Source: Streptomyces natalensis ATCC 27448 (lineage in GTDB: Bacteria; Actinomycetota; Actinomycetes; Streptomycetales; Streptomycetaceae). Taken from it: 64,000 nt of DNA. Under the pieces are notes generated by a model, which saw only the letters and a list, made by a program, of their open reading frames with translations, searched no databases and had not been told where the DNA came from. A program made the translations under genes and the position numbers. Below, one piece after another: positions 50,540 to 58,438 of this stretch (positions are counted from its first letter, which is position 1; each line of letters opens with the position of its first letter). Where the stretch lies: NCBI RefSeq assembly GCF_000935125.1, contig NZ_JRKI01000015.1, positions 1 through 64,000 of the forward strand, written 5' to 3'.

Positions 50540-51366
50540 GAGATGCCCTTTCGTACTTGCTCGATCATGGCCACAGATGCCGCCTGTGACAGCGCTTCGG
50601 CCTGTAGCTGATGGTAGGCCGTCAGTATGGGCAGGACGAATGTACTTTCACGTTCGAGATGGCCCCGGTGGGCAGACTCGGCGTAGGACATCAGCGAGCG
50701 GTCCGGCATCGTTAGCACGGTGACGGGCAGGCTAAACGGCCTGCGTGCTCCCATGGAGAACGGTGCGACTTGCAACACGGTGTTCGGCCGCTCTGCGAAC
50801 TCAAGCAAGCGCGCGAGCTGAGCGTCCATGACACTGCGGTTCCCCATCGGCCGACGGATGCACCCTTCATCAAGTACCGCGAGGATCAGTGGCGACGGCG
50901 ACCGGACGAGGGTGGTTTGCCGATTCGCCACCAGCTCAACACGTTCGTCGGCTTGCTCGGGGGTGATCGCTTCCCGCCGTACTGCGTCCGCTTCTAGCGT
51001 CGCTGCGTACTCCGGCGTCTGGAGTAGGCCAGGGATAACACCTACTTCGTACAGCCTGATCTCTGCGGCTCGCGCTTCATGTGCGACGTACTCCGGGAAT
51101 CCTTCAATGAGCGCTGTGTGACGCGCAGCTCGGCTCTGACGTGCGAGTCTGTCACCAGTACCGAACACTCGATCAGCGCTCGCCGCAAAATGAGGAGTTG
51201 GGGAGCGGCGGCCAGTTTCGACGGCAGAAATATGCGTTCCGGAGCACCCCATGCGCTCGGCTAGCTCGTCCTGTGTCCAGCCGCGCTCATCCCGCAGCGT
51301 GCGTAGGCGCTGACCAAACCGCGCACTGGGCGACTTTTCGGGGTCCAATTCCTTGCGGTTCACCAT
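50536..51366 (-). CDS. XRE regulator with DUF5753-type C-terminal domain
   Basis: About 276 aa from ATG 51366 (GTG 51363 is close by). The N-terminal HTH is RFGQRLRTLRDERGWTQDEL, then AERMGCSGTHISAVETGRRS. The long C-terminal part (EIRLYEVGVIPGLLQTPEYA, VLDEGCIRRPMGNRSVMDAQ, TVLTMPDRSLMSYAES) is DUF5753. Coupled by GTGA to the DUF397 gene. A 6-bp inverted repeat in the divergent region is a candidate operator. Confidence 0.92.
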   Translation of the reverse strand: MVNRKELDPEKSPSARFGQRLRTLRDERGWTQDELAERMGCSGTHISAVETGRRSPTPHFAASADRVFGTGDRLARQSRAARHTALIEGFPEYVAHEARAAEIRLYEVGVIPGLLQTPEYAATLEADAVRREAITPEQADERVELVANRQTTLVRSPSPLILAVLDEGCIRRPMGNRSVMDAQLARLLEFAERPNTVLQVAPFSMGARRPFSLPVTVLTMPDRSLMSYAESAHRGHLERESTFVLPILTAYHQLQAEALSQAASVAMIEQVRKGIS

Positions 51367-51440
51367 CCGGGTAACCAACTCTCCATTCAAATGGCACAAG
51401 TTGAGGACATGCCGACTGTAGGCCACGCTGAAGCCCCCCG

Positions 51441-51456
51441 GTAGTGGAAGCACTAC
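51441..51456. promoter_or_regulatory. Inverted repeat in the XRE divergent region
   Basis: GTAGTG (51441-51446), a GAAG centre and CACTAC (51451-51456) form a perfect palindrome 14 bp before the start of the divergent small gene. A plausible XRE operator. Confidence 0.5.
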
Positions 51457-51470
51457 GGAGAGGAGTAGTC

Positions 51471-51653
51471 GTGACACGCCTGACCCCACGCGCACAGCTC
51501 GGCATCCCCAACTCTCAGCCGGCTGCGGCCGAGTGCGACATCTGTAAAGCCTTGGTGCACCAGCGGCAGACCGCGGAGGCGCGGGGCGACTGGTCGAAAG
51601 TCGCCGACATCAACATCGAACTCCGCAACCACCCGCACAAGGGGCGCCAATGA
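51471..51653 (+). CDS. Small protein of the element, first of a four-gene string
   Basis: 60 aa from a GTG with GGAGAGGAG upstream. LGIPNSQPAAAECDICKALV followed by HQRQTAEARGDWSKVADINI and ELRNHPHKGRQ; one CxxC pair. Small proteins of this type accompany XRE/DUF397 pairs in streptomycete mobile elements. ATGA overlap with the next gene. Function unknown. Confidence 0.75.
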   Translation: MTRLTPRAQLGIPNSQPAAAECDICKALVHQRQTAEARGDWSKVADINIELRNHPHKGRQ

Positions 51654-51838
51654 CAGCCAAAGCGCGTTCAGGTGTGCAGGTCCTTCAGGAACTTCAACTC
51701 GCCCTCAGTGACGCCCAGGTGCGGTTGCCTGAGTTGCTGATCACCGACACGGACACCGGAGAACTTCGGATCAACCTTGGCCGAGTCGGTATCGGCACAG
51801 CGGCGAAGCTTGCGGGCGCTCTTCGGAAGGGAAAATGA
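51650..51838 (+). CDS. Small hypothetical protein of the element
   Basis: 62 aa, coupled by ATGA overlaps to both neighbours. Mostly amphipathic (VQVLQELQLALSDAQVRLPE, then INLGRVGIGTAAKLAGALRK). No motif recognised. The tight coupling supports it being a real gene. Confidence 0.7.
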   Translation: MTAKARSGVQVLQELQLALSDAQVRLPELLITDTDTGELRINLGRVGIGTAAKLAGALRKGK

Positions 51839-52170
51839 CCATGCGATGCCCCGTCATGTCCATGCACGACATGAAGCGGCTCTCCAAGTGGACATATTCC
51901 TGCGCGTTGCACGGCGTAACGGTGGTCTTCCACGCTCCCGGACCGCCCAGCGACCCACCGCCCCGTTCCCGGTCAGTCGAACGAGGTTCCCCTCGTCGTG
52001 AGGTGGGCCCCGATGGCCCGGTCTACGTCGCCAAAGGCAGCTATCACGCTGCGCCAAGCTGCTCCACCCTCGGCAAGTGCCCCGTGCCGGTCATCACCGT
52101 CACATCCCGCACCCAAGCAACGCGCGACGGGCTCTCCCCGTGCGGCCACTGCATCAAGAAGGTGGCGTGA
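51835..52170 (+). CDS. Small Cys/His-containing protein of the element
   Basis: 111 aa. It has scattered cysteines and a C-terminal GLSPCGHCIKKVA with a CxxC pair. GPDGPVYVAKGSYHAAPSCS resembles a short beta domain. The middle is Pro/Arg-rich. Coupled by ATGA at both ends. Function unknown. Confidence 0.65.
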   Translation: MTMRCPVMSMHDMKRLSKWTYSCALHGVTVVFHAPGPPSDPPPRSRSVERGSPRREVGPDGPVYVAKGSYHAAPSCSTLGKCPVPVITVTSRTQATRDGLSPCGHCIKKVA

Positions 52171-52304
52171 TGACTGCGCGGAGGAAAGGGCAGCGCGTAC
52201 GGATCACCCCTGATGGCTGGTTCATCGGCGGCATCCTCGCCCTGACCGTCTGGGGCACGGTCGTGCTCTTCGTCGTCCTGTCCGCTACGGGCAAGCTCTC
52301 ATGA
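52170..52304 (+). CDS. Single-helix membrane protein of the element
   Basis: 44 aa from the ATG at 52170, overlapping the previous stop. A basic N-terminus (MTARRKGQRVR) and one transmembrane helix (WFIGGILALTVWGTVVLFVV), then a short tail. It ends the four-gene string; a terminator follows 43 bp later. Confidence 0.7.
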   Translation: MTARRKGQRVRITPDGWFIGGILALTVWGTVVLFVVLSATGKLS

Positions 52305-52346
52305 ACTCCCGCTCCCTGGGACTGAGGGGCCAGGGAGCGGGTTACA

Positions 52347-52372
52347 ACCCCCGGCTTGTGCTGGCCGGGGGT
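52347..52372 (+). terminator. Hairpin after the four small genes
   Basis: ACCCCCGGC (52347-52355) and GCCGGGGGT (52364-52372) form a perfect 9-bp stem, followed by GTTCC. Confidence 0.8.
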
Positions 52373-52500
52373 GTTCCTCACGAAGCGGCTTCCCTGTGCC
52401 GAGCGGGCGGGGCGGCTGCCATAAGCCCCCGACTCCCAACGCCTGCCCGAGGGAGGGGGTCGGGTCACTCACCACCACCACCTCTACAACGACAGGAAGC

Positions 52501-52986
52501 ATGGCTGTGACTGCACTGCAAGAACTCCGCCTACAAGATCCGACGAATGCACGAGATCTCCTCAGCGAGGACGCCTTCCGCGCCATTACCGCAACCGTGC
52601 AAAGGGACAACCCGGAGATGGGCCATGACAGTGCGTCCCGCATCGTTGCGGAGGCACTGAAATTCGTAGCCACAGCTGCCAAGTTCCCCGACTGTGACAT
52701 GCGCCCTTCGAAGCTCGTAGACAAGGGGTGGCATGCACTCATCCTGAATACGCGCGTGTACGAAACGCTGTGCTCCGATCTCGGGGGGTTCATTCACCAC
52801 ACGCCAGATGAGCCGGCATCGACTCCTGCCCGCACCGTCGCGTTGGACATGACACAGGACCTGATGGCTGAGGCTGGCTATGGGCCTGATCTGACGCTGT
52901 GGCTTCATCCGTCAGGAGCTGCCGAATGTGAGGGCGGTCCGGCCATGTGCTGCAAGGGCTGCGGCCCAAAGAACGCAGGCGACTAG
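52501..52986 (+). CDS. Glycine-rich-domain-like protein with Cys-rich end
   Basis: 161 aa from the ATG at 52501 (CGACAGGAAGC upstream). The segment PSKLVDKGWHALILNTRVYE, then LCSDLGGFIHHTPDE, recalls the DUF1399/GRDP pattern (VDxxWHxxxLxTxxY...C...G.FIHH). The C-terminus reads EGGPAMCCKGCGPKNAG, a cysteine cluster that could bind metal. Such proteins are seen in streptomycete genomes, often near XRE genes. Function unknown. Confidence 0.7.
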   Translation: MAVTALQELRLQDPTNARDLLSEDAFRAITATVQRDNPEMGHDSASRIVAEALKFVATAAKFPDCDMRPSKLVDKGWHALILNTRVYETLCSDLGGFIHHTPDEPASTPARTVALDMTQDLMAEAGYGPDLTLWLHPSGAAECEGGPAMCCKGCGPKNAGD

Positions 52987-53101
52987 CTCTAGAGCCCCCG
53001 TCTCGACGGAAGCTTCCACCGATCAACAGTTCGGTGGGTGTCTATCTCGACGCAGGAGAGGAGGAGTTGGGAGGCTCGGAAGACGAGTGAAGGGGAGACC
53101 C

Positions 53102-53308
53102 GTGATTCCAACGATGGCAGAGCACGGATGTTCGTCTGAGTACCACACAACCAACATCAAGACGGACGGGACCCACGTCCAAAAATGCATCTCGTGCGGC
53201 TACAAGATCACGCACGAGCGGCCGGGAGGAGACAAAAATGCCTTGCCTAGCGCCACCCCGGTTAGACAGCAACCAGATAGCACCTACTCAGGTCGACCCG
53301 CTCTCTGA
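53102..53308 (+). CDS. Small zinc-ribbon-like protein A
   Basis: About 68 aa from a GTG with GAAGGGGAG upstream (ATG at 53114 is an alternative). AEHGCSSEYHTTNIKTDGTH is followed by VQKCISCGYKITHERPGG, a likely half zinc ribbon. Its end overlaps the next gene in another frame. Moderate confidence. Confidence 0.5.
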   Translation: MIPTMAEHGCSSEYHTTNIKTDGTHVQKCISCGYKITHERPGGDKNALPSATPVRQQPDSTYSGRPAL

Positions 53309-53438
53309 GGTTGACCCGCTCCTGACCCCAACGGCTGGCGGCACGTGTCCGGTGTGCGGGTCAAGTAACACCCACAACGAAGAGGATGCGAACGGGTGGT
53401 GGGTGGTCTGCCACGACTGCCACTCCCGGTCCCAATGA
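53238..53438 (+). CDS. Small zinc-ribbon-like protein B
   Basis: 66 aa from an ATG with GGGAGGAG upstream. The C-terminal half GTCPVCGSSNTHNEEDANGW, then WVVCHDCHSRSQ, has two CxxC pairs, a complete zinc ribbon. The N-terminal half overlaps gene A by 71 bp in a different frame. Confidence 0.7.
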   Translation: MPCLAPPRLDSNQIAPTQVDPLSEVDPLLTPTAGGTCPVCGSSNTHNEEDANGWWVVCHDCHSRSQ

Positions 53439-53467
53439 CGCGGAGTAGCTGCTGAGCATCCCGTAGG

Positions 53468-53509
53468 TGCCCCGTTCGCCTGCTTCCCCCGAGGTATGCG
53501 AACGGGGCA
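53468..53509 (+). terminator. Long perfect hairpin after the zinc-ribbon genes
   Basis: TGCCCCGTTCGC (53468-53479) pairs perfectly with GCGAACGGGGCA (53498-53509), 30 bp after the stop codon. Confidence 0.85.
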
Positions 53510-53579
53510 TTCATGGTTGGTGGGCTCAGCCAGCGGGGCTCACCAGCAAGAGTGCCCCGCCGCTGCATCCGTGGGGAAC

Positions 53580-53601
53580 TTATTAAGATAAGTGGTTGCC
53601 T
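53580..53601 (+). promoter_or_regulatory. Shared 22-bp motif, copy A, before the secreted protein gene
   Basis: TTATTAAGATAAGTGGTTGCCT matches the motif upstream of the GntR/transfer genes at 18 of 22 positions. The last bases (TTGCCT) could be a -35 box. It overlaps the palindrome ACTTAT-TAAG-ATAAGT (53578-53593). Confidence 0.6.
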
Positions 53602-53694
53602 CTCGTTTGCGCATCCTTCATGCTTGTTACTTGTTCGGATGAGTGCCCAGCTGGGACCTCGTGGCGCTCGTCAATCAGCGTGCAAGGAGTTCAC

Positions 53695-54060
53695 ATGAAG
53701 GTATCTACGCGTGTGCGGTCGCTCATGGTTGTCGGTGCGGTGACGGTGGCGGGTCTGGGTGCGGGTGCGGCCAGCGCTTCAGCGGCGACTGCCCCTGAGT
53801 CGGCCGCGTCGCAGTCGGCATCTGGTGTGCAGGCAGGGGAGATGTCCACCGTGGCAGTGGACGGGTTACGTCTGCGGTCGGCCCCGAGTTTCGGGGGCAC
53901 GACCGAGGGTCTGCTGTATAGCGGGGACCGAGTGTTTGTCCGTATCACATTCGATCCGTCGTATAACTCCGATTGGGTGGGGGTGATGCTGACGGGTCGG
54001 AGTGCTGGCGGTTTGCCGTATCAGACGCGCGGATACGTCTGGAAGCAGTATCTCCAGTAG
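53695..54060 (+). CDS. Small secreted SH3-like protein (element cargo)
   Basis: 121 aa from an ATG with GCAAGGAG upstream. A clear Sec signal peptide (VRSLMVVGAVTVAGLGAGAA, cleaved after about ASA). The mature part, VDGLRLRSAPSFGGTTEGLL, then YSGDRVFVRITFDPSYNSDW and TRGYVWKQYLQ, is an SH3-like fold typical of wall-binding domains. It has its own promoter region and terminator and is the clearest cargo gene of the element. Possible roles are altering the cell surface of the host or of mating partners. Confidence 0.85.
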   Translation: MKVSTRVRSLMVVGAVTVAGLGAGAASASAATAPESAASQSASGVQAGEMSTVAVDGLRLRSAPSFGGTTEGLLYSGDRVFVRITFDPSYNSDWVGVMLTGRSAGGLPYQTRGYVWKQYLQ

Positions 54061-54082
54061 GAGTTAGCCGGTGATGCGCGTT

Positions 54083-54111
54083 GGCCCCTTCTCGTCTGAC
54101 GGGAGGGGGCC
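54083..54111 (+). terminator. Hairpin after the secreted protein gene
   Basis: GGCCCCTTCTC (54083-54093) pairs, with small bulges, with GGGAGGGGGCC (54101-54111), followed by GTCTTCGTCTTCC. Confidence 0.75.
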
Positions 54112-54277
54112 GTCTTCGTCTTCCGAAAATCCTTCTGGCAGGAACGTTTTTTCCGTTGGGCGGGGTCTTCGGTCGCGTCGCTTGCATGCACCTGACACGG
54201 GCTGCTTGTCTGGTCTGTTCGTCGGGCGATATGCCAGCGGCAACTAGTAGTTGAGCTAGTAGCGGGGGTGCTGTGAA

Positions 54278-54544
54278 GTGGGTTCGGAACCGTGGGCCGA
54301 TGATGACGATGAAGGTCTTTGGGTCCGGGGGGCGGATTACCTGGCGGGTTGGCATGATGCGGAGGAAGCGGCGCGTGACTTCAACGCGGCTGTACTCACG
54401 GCGGGTTGCAATGCCGAGTTGCTTAGGGCTTCGCCGCACACGGGGCCGTTGGGTGAGGGGGTGGTCTGGCTGACTCCGACTGCGGTACGGGTGATGGCTC
54501 GGCTTCTCGCCAATGCGCAATGCGTGTGCAAGTGGTCCGCATAG
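54278..54544 (+). CDS. Hypothetical protein of the element
   Basis: 88 aa from a GTG at 54278; the ribosome site is weak. An acidic start (EPWADDDDEGLWVRGADYLA), then DAEEAARDFNAAVLTAGCNA, and a C-terminal WLTPTAVRVMARLLANAQCV. It looks like a small globular protein; codon use fits a real gene. Function unknown. Confidence 0.55.
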   Translation: MGSEPWADDDDEGLWVRGADYLAGWHDAEEAARDFNAAVLTAGCNAELLRASPHTGPLGEGVVWLTPTAVRVMARLLANAQCVCKWSA

Positions 54545-54948
54545 GAGAGGGGTTGGTGGCGAATTCCGTGCCCGCTGGTGACTGCCTTCACCACATGCGG
54601 CCTCGTTGGCGGACGGCGCGCCCTCGACTGCCCGCGCTGAGCGGAGCGCCCCCACGGCGCCCGGCCACATCGCGGCAGCAGGAAGCTCCCCCTTAGCCCG
54701 TGACGGGGTGCAAGGTCCGCTTACGCGCCTGCGGTGCTGACGGTGGCGGTACGGCGGCCGGCCCATCACCGGTGCAGCGGACGGCGACCGGGCCCCCACG
54801 ACCCCACTTCCCTCCCGTAGCCAGCGGTCTTGGCGGGACAACAGAGTCGCTGGAGTCGGCAGCGTCTGTGTCCGTAAGCCAGGAGATGCCGCGAACGCAA
54901 CGGCCAACATGACGAAGGCTCCCAAGGGGGCCGTGATTGGGGAATCAG
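54545..54948. other. Gene-poor stretch of the element
   Basis: About 400 bp. A possible ORF at 54700-54912 has no good start, ribosome site or recognised family. I see no RNA gene. Short G+C-rich inverted repeats are present. Confidence 0.4.
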
Positions 54949-55122
54949 ATGGGATTAGGACGAACTCTCAAGACCCAGTCAGGCAGTGAGGTACACATCG
55001 AGGAAGACGGCCGGGGCGTGAAATGGGTGGTTTGCGCGGGCTGCCGCAAGCGGACGATGGTCCGCGGGTTCGGCGTTCCTCGACTCAGCGCCGAGCGTCA
55101 CGCACGCACTTGCCGCCGCTGA
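54949..55122 (+). CDS. Small basic zinc-binding-like protein
   Basis: 57 aa from ATG 54949 (a TTG 12 bp earlier is possible). The centre reads GVKWVVCAGCRKRTMVRGFG, and the end SAERHARTCRR, giving C-x2-C and H-x3-C, a zinc-finger pattern. Preceded by a weak GGGGAATC. Terminator follows. Confidence 0.6.
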   Translation: MGLGRTLKTQSGSEVHIEEDGRGVKWVVCAGCRKRTMVRGFGVPRLSAERHARTCRR

Positions 55123-55187
55123 ACTGAGGGGCTGCGCCCTGCGCTGGCCCGGTCGTCTACCCGGTCACCGTTGACAGCAAGACAAGG

Positions 55188-55217
55188 CCCCCGCTGGTTG
55201 CTGACCGGCGGGGGTTT
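55188..55217. terminator. Hairpin between the small zinc gene and gntR-type gene
   Basis: CCCCCGC (55188-55194) pairs with GCGGGGG (55208-55214), followed by TTT. It lies between converging genes; a very G+C-rich palindromic stretch follows to 55330. Confidence 0.75.
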
Positions 55218-55348
55218 CGCACGCCTGGGAGCGCTTCGGCGAATGGGGCGGCTGGCGGCCGGGCGGGACCGGCCGAAGGCCGCACGCCCGGCCGGACCGT
55301 CCGGCCGCCCGGCGCGCCCTGGCGCGCCCTTGAGTAAGTGAAGAAACT

Positions 55349-56140
55349 TTACGCAGGTTCGCTCTGGGCCTTGCGGGGGCGCTTGGCTGGCGCCTTCTCG
55401 GGGGTGACCCGAAAGACAAGCCGGGACTTGGCGGCGGCGGTGTGCAGCTCCTCGCAGAGAAGCGGACGGTGATCGGTGCCGTAGGTGACGCGATAGGTGA
55501 TGAGAATCGGGCTGGCGTCGGACAATCCAAGGGCCTGTCGCTCGTCGGGCAGGGGCGTCCGCGCGTCGACGTACTCCAGCCAGTACAAGTCGTGGCCGGC
55601 TGCGACTAGATGTGCGTACAGATCGGTTACCGGGGCGTCGGGAGTCTCCCCCAACGCCGGGGCTTCGGCTGCTACGTCAAGAGGAATGATCAAACGCTGT
55701 GTACTGCGAGCGCCGGTCGCTGGATCGGTCAGCAGGCGATCGACACTGAAGGCATCGGTGGCGTCCTCTTCCCGGCGACCCAGAAGTTCAGCGAGTGTGC
55801 CGATGATGTGAGTGCGAGTGATGCTCGGCTCTTCCGCCTCATGCATCTCTGGCACAGAGAAGCGCTTGCCCGATTTCGTGATCGTCCGCGGGATGGCAGA
55901 CGTAGGGCTGACCATGCGGACGAAGGAACCTTGCCCTTGCCGACTTTCAACTAGACCCATGGTCCGCAGTTCGGCGACTGCGAGTCGCACGGTCATGCGG
56001 CTGAGTTTGTACCGCTCAATGAGTTCGGTCTCGCTTGGTAGCTTGCTCCCAGGTTCGTACTCGCCTGACTTGATCGCCTGTGCCAGGTTGTCGGCGACTT
56101 GCCTGTACATGGGGGTAGGACGGGTGATGTCGCCCGGCAT
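55349..56140 (-). CDS. GntR/HutC-type regulator of the element's transfer genes
   Basis: 263 aa. The N-terminal winged HTH is MYRQVADNLAQAIKSGEYEP, then LPSETELIERYKLSRMTVRL and QGQGSFV. The C-terminal UTRA-like domain includes YWLEYVDARTPLPDERQALG and ILITYRVTYGTDHRPLLCEE. Placement, divergent from the transfer operon, matches the KorSA repressor of pSAM2. Two candidate operators lie in the divergent region. Confidence 0.88.
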   Translation of the reverse strand: MPGDITRPTPMYRQVADNLAQAIKSGEYEPGSKLPSETELIERYKLSRMTVRLAVAELRTMGLVESRQGQGSFVRMVSPTSAIPRTITKSGKRFSVPEMHEAEEPSITRTHIIGTLAELLGRREEDATDAFSVDRLLTDPATGARSTQRLIIPLDVAAEAPALGETPDAPVTDLYAHLVAAGHDLYWLEYVDARTPLPDERQALGLSDASPILITYRVTYGTDHRPLLCEELHTAAAKSRLVFRVTPEKAPAKRPRKAQSEPA

Positions 56141-56199
56141 CGAATGACTCCTGTCCGGCAGCTGCCGTGAGGGTGGCTAGCGGTGATCGGCTCTATCAC

Positions 56200-56221
56200 T
56201 CATTAGAATAAGGGGTTGCCT
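56200..56221 (+). promoter_or_regulatory. Shared 22-bp motif, copy B, in the GntR/transfer divergent region
   Basis: TCATTAGAATAAGGGGTTGCCT, 18 of 22 identical to copy A at 53580. TTGCCT may be the -35 box of the transfer-operon promoter. Confidence 0.6.
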
Positions 56222-56251
56222 AACTGGCTCACAAGATGGAGCATGAGTGCA

Positions 56252-56265
56252 CTCGTTATAACGAG
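56252..56265. promoter_or_regulatory. Perfect palindrome before the transfer operon
   Basis: CTCGTTATAACGAG is a perfect 14-bp palindrome between the GntR gene and the first gene of the transfer operon. It would block transcription if bound by the GntR protein. Confidence 0.6.
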
Positions 56266-56316
56266 AGGCGTACGGATGAGCTGTGCGCCTGCATCAACGG
56301 TGGAGGAGTGCAAAGC

Positions 56317-56691
56317 GTGCAGACCATGCCCATTGATGTGGGGCGTCTGGGGACGTTCCTGTGTGTTGTGCCACCCGAACCGCGGGCGAATCCAGAGACC
56401 GGGGAGTTGCGGAAGGATCGGGACGGCAATCCCATCTACGTGGTGGGAGTTGCGGTGCGTCAGGCAGACCGGCGGCGCGCGGACGTCATCGACATTTCCG
56501 TTCCGGCCGAACCGCAGGGGATCGCCGAAGGCATGCCCGTGCTGGTAAATCACCTGGTGGCAACGTACTGGCAGATCGGTGACCGGTCCGGAATCGCGTT
56601 CCGCGCCTCGACGATCACCCCGGCCGGTCCTCCCGCCGGCCCTTCCGCCAGCAGCTCGGGAAACCGCGGCAAGTCGGGCGGTGATGCCTGA
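56317..56691 (+). CDS. SCO3933-like small regulatory/structural protein, first transfer-operon gene
   Basis: 124 aa from a GTG at 56317 with GGAGGAG 8 bp upstream; longer readings are less likely. TMPIDVGRLGTFLCVVPPEP, then PETGELRKDRDGNPIYVVGV and FRASTITPAG: an OB-like beta pattern with a Gly/Ser-rich tail. It resembles the SCO3933 family found at this position in pSAM2-type elements. TAATG-type coupling continues through the operon. Confidence 0.8.
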   Translation: MQTMPIDVGRLGTFLCVVPPEPRANPETGELRKDRDGNPIYVVGVAVRQADRRRADVIDISVPAEPQGIAEGMPVLVNHLVATYWQIGDRSGIAFRASTITPAGPPAGPSASSSGNRGKSGGDA

Positions 56692-56903
56692 TGACTGCTC
56701 ACGACGTAGAGCCTGAAGAAGTGGCCCGGCTCAGGCGGCATCTGCAACTCCTGCACGGCGTAGAGCGCCTGTTCGATGTGGCACCCGACGTCGTCACCGT
56801 CCGATGGCTGCTGCGACTGACGTGCGACAACGGCGAATTGGCCGCTAGGTCCGCCCGGAGGGTGCTTGCCGATATGAACCGTCGCGAAAGGGGGGTGTCG
56901 TAA
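56691..56903 (+). CDS. Small helical protein of the transfer operon
   Basis: 70 aa, overlapping both neighbours by one base or more (TGATG, TAATG). All-helical and charged: PEEVARLRRHLQLLHGVERL, then VTVRWLLRLTCDNGELAARS. Small genes like this precede the tra gene in other AICEs. Function unknown. Confidence 0.7.
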   Translation: MTAHDVEPEEVARLRRHLQLLHGVERLFDVAPDVVTVRWLLRLTCDNGELAARSARRVLADMNRRERGVS

Positions 56904-58234
56904 TGGTGTGGTCCCTGGCGGTGTGGTTCGGCTCGGCACTGTTGATCCTCGCGGTCCTCACTCAAAGATGGTGGGATCCGTGGCTGGCCAAATCAGGCGT
57001 CGACTGGCGCGCGTTCCCCTTGCGCTGGTACCTGCTGGGGTTTCCGGCAACAGTGATCCGGATACGGTGGCGCTGGAAGCAGGTCTGTTTGATCAACGAC
57101 CTGTCGATCAGCCGGAAACCCACACGTATGGCGGTCGGCGACCTGGCCGTACGAGGTACTGCTCTGCGGCCGATTGCACCGAGTCTCGGGCTACCTCGCG
57201 TCACGCGTACAGGACTGGTCGTGCGGGTTCGTTTGAACCCTGGCCAGACTCCCCGTCCATTCCTGAACGCGACGGGCGCACTGGAACACGCCTGGCGGGT
57301 GCACCGTGTGCGCATCAGCTCACCACGGCGGGGCGAGCTGATCGTGACGGTCACGGCTCAGGACTCGCTGAGTCGAGGAGACGCGAAGGCTGATCAGCAG
57401 CCGGACCGGTTCTTGGCTGCCCGGGTCGGCCGGATCGAAGATGGTGGCGCCTGGGTGCTGGATCTGCGCGAGATTCCGCACTGGCTCTTGGTCGGCGCGA
57501 CCCAATCGGGTAAGTCCACGCTCCTGGCGGCGTGGGTGGTCCGACTGGCTCCACAGCGGTTAGCCCTGGTGGGCATCGACTGCAAGGGCGGCTTGGAACT
57601 CGGGTTGGTCGAATCGCGGCTATCGGCGCTCGCTTGCAACCGGCCGGAAGCGATCGAACTGCTCCGCGCCCTGGTGCAAGAGATGCAAGATCGGATGGCG
57701 GCGTGCCGAGCGGCCCGCGTGCGGTCAATCTGGCAGCTGCCAGAGAGCGAGCGTCCCGTTCCGATCGTGGTCCTGGTGGATGAGCTGGCAGAGCTGTATC
57801 TATCGGATGGTTCCCGGGAGTCCCGCGACGAAGTGGCGCAATGCGCGACGCTGCTCCTGCGGGTGGCTCAGCTAGGGGCGGCTCTCGGCCTGCATTTGGT
57901 GGTCGCCGGCCAGCGGGTCGGCTCCGAACTCGGGCCGGGCGTAACTGCTCTCCGGGCTCAGCTCGGCGGCAGGATCGCACATCGAGTCAATGATGAGGCA
58001 ACAGCAGAGATGGCTCTGGGTGACTTGTCTCCCGATGCCATCGCGGTTGCCCAGACGATCGAACCTGACGAAAAGGGCGTCGCCGTTACCACGGTCGGGG
58101 GTCGGTGGATGCGTGCTCGCTCTGATCTCACGACGCCAGAACAAGCTCGGACCGTCGCCGACAAACACGCCCATCTAACCCCGCACTTGCCCGTCTTGGC
58201 GCACTGCATGACCGGGGGAGGGACGTCGGAATGA
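56903..58234 (+). CDS. FtsK/SpoIIIE-like DNA transfer ATPase (Tra)
   Basis: 443 aa. Two N-terminal hydrophobic segments (about 2-22 and 38-56) anchor it. The C-terminal motor domain has Walker A LVGATQSGKSTLLAAW (about 198-205) and Walker B VPIVVLVDELAELYL with D293-E294. TraB/TraSA-type proteins move double-stranded DNA between mycelia in Streptomyces conjugation. It is coupled to the preceding gene by TAATG and to the next by ATGA. Confidence 0.92.
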   Translation: MVWSLAVWFGSALLILAVLTQRWWDPWLAKSGVDWRAFPLRWYLLGFPATVIRIRWRWKQVCLINDLSISRKPTRMAVGDLAVRGTALRPIAPSLGLPRVTRTGLVVRVRLNPGQTPRPFLNATGALEHAWRVHRVRISSPRRGELIVTVTAQDSLSRGDAKADQQPDRFLAARVGRIEDGGAWVLDLREIPHWLLVGATQSGKSTLLAAWVVRLAPQRLALVGIDCKGGLELGLVESRLSALACNRPEAIELLRALVQEMQDRMAACRAARVRSIWQLPESERPVPIVVLVDELAELYLSDGSRESRDEVAQCATLLLRVAQLGAALGLHLVVAGQRVGSELGPGVTALRAQLGGRIAHRVNDEATAEMALGDLSPDAIAVAQTIEPDEKGVAVTTVGGRWMRARSDLTTPEQARTVADKHAHLTPHLPVLAHCMTGGGTSE

Positions 58235-58425
58235 AATTGACACAAGGAGAAATCCTCTTCCTGATCGCATTCTCTGCGCTTATCGTCGTCATGCTCGTCC
58301 GGTCGGGCGAAGTCAAATTCTGGCAGGCATTCATCGCTGGGCTCCTGGGCTTCTGCCTCGCGCTAACCCCCCTGGGAACGACATTGCTCTGGCTGATCAG
58401 CCTAGTCGTTCATGCCGTCCACTGA
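58231..58425 (+). CDS. Two-helix membrane protein (spread-type) of the transfer operon
   Basis: 64 aa, ATGA overlap with tra. Two transmembrane helices (ILFLIAFSALIVVMLV and WQAFIAGLLGFCLALTPLGT). Small membrane proteins next to tra are often Spd proteins for intramycelial plasmid spreading; this role is inferred from position and topology only. Confidence 0.75.
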   Translation: MKLTQGEILFLIAFSALIVVMLVRSGEVKFWQAFIAGLLGFCLALTPLGTTLLWLISLVVHAVH

Positions 58426-58438
58426 GGGAGAGCAACGC

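Noticed and set aside
54700..54912. 70-codon ORF in the element
   Set aside because: Weak start, Pro/Thr/Gly-rich composition and no family resemblance.
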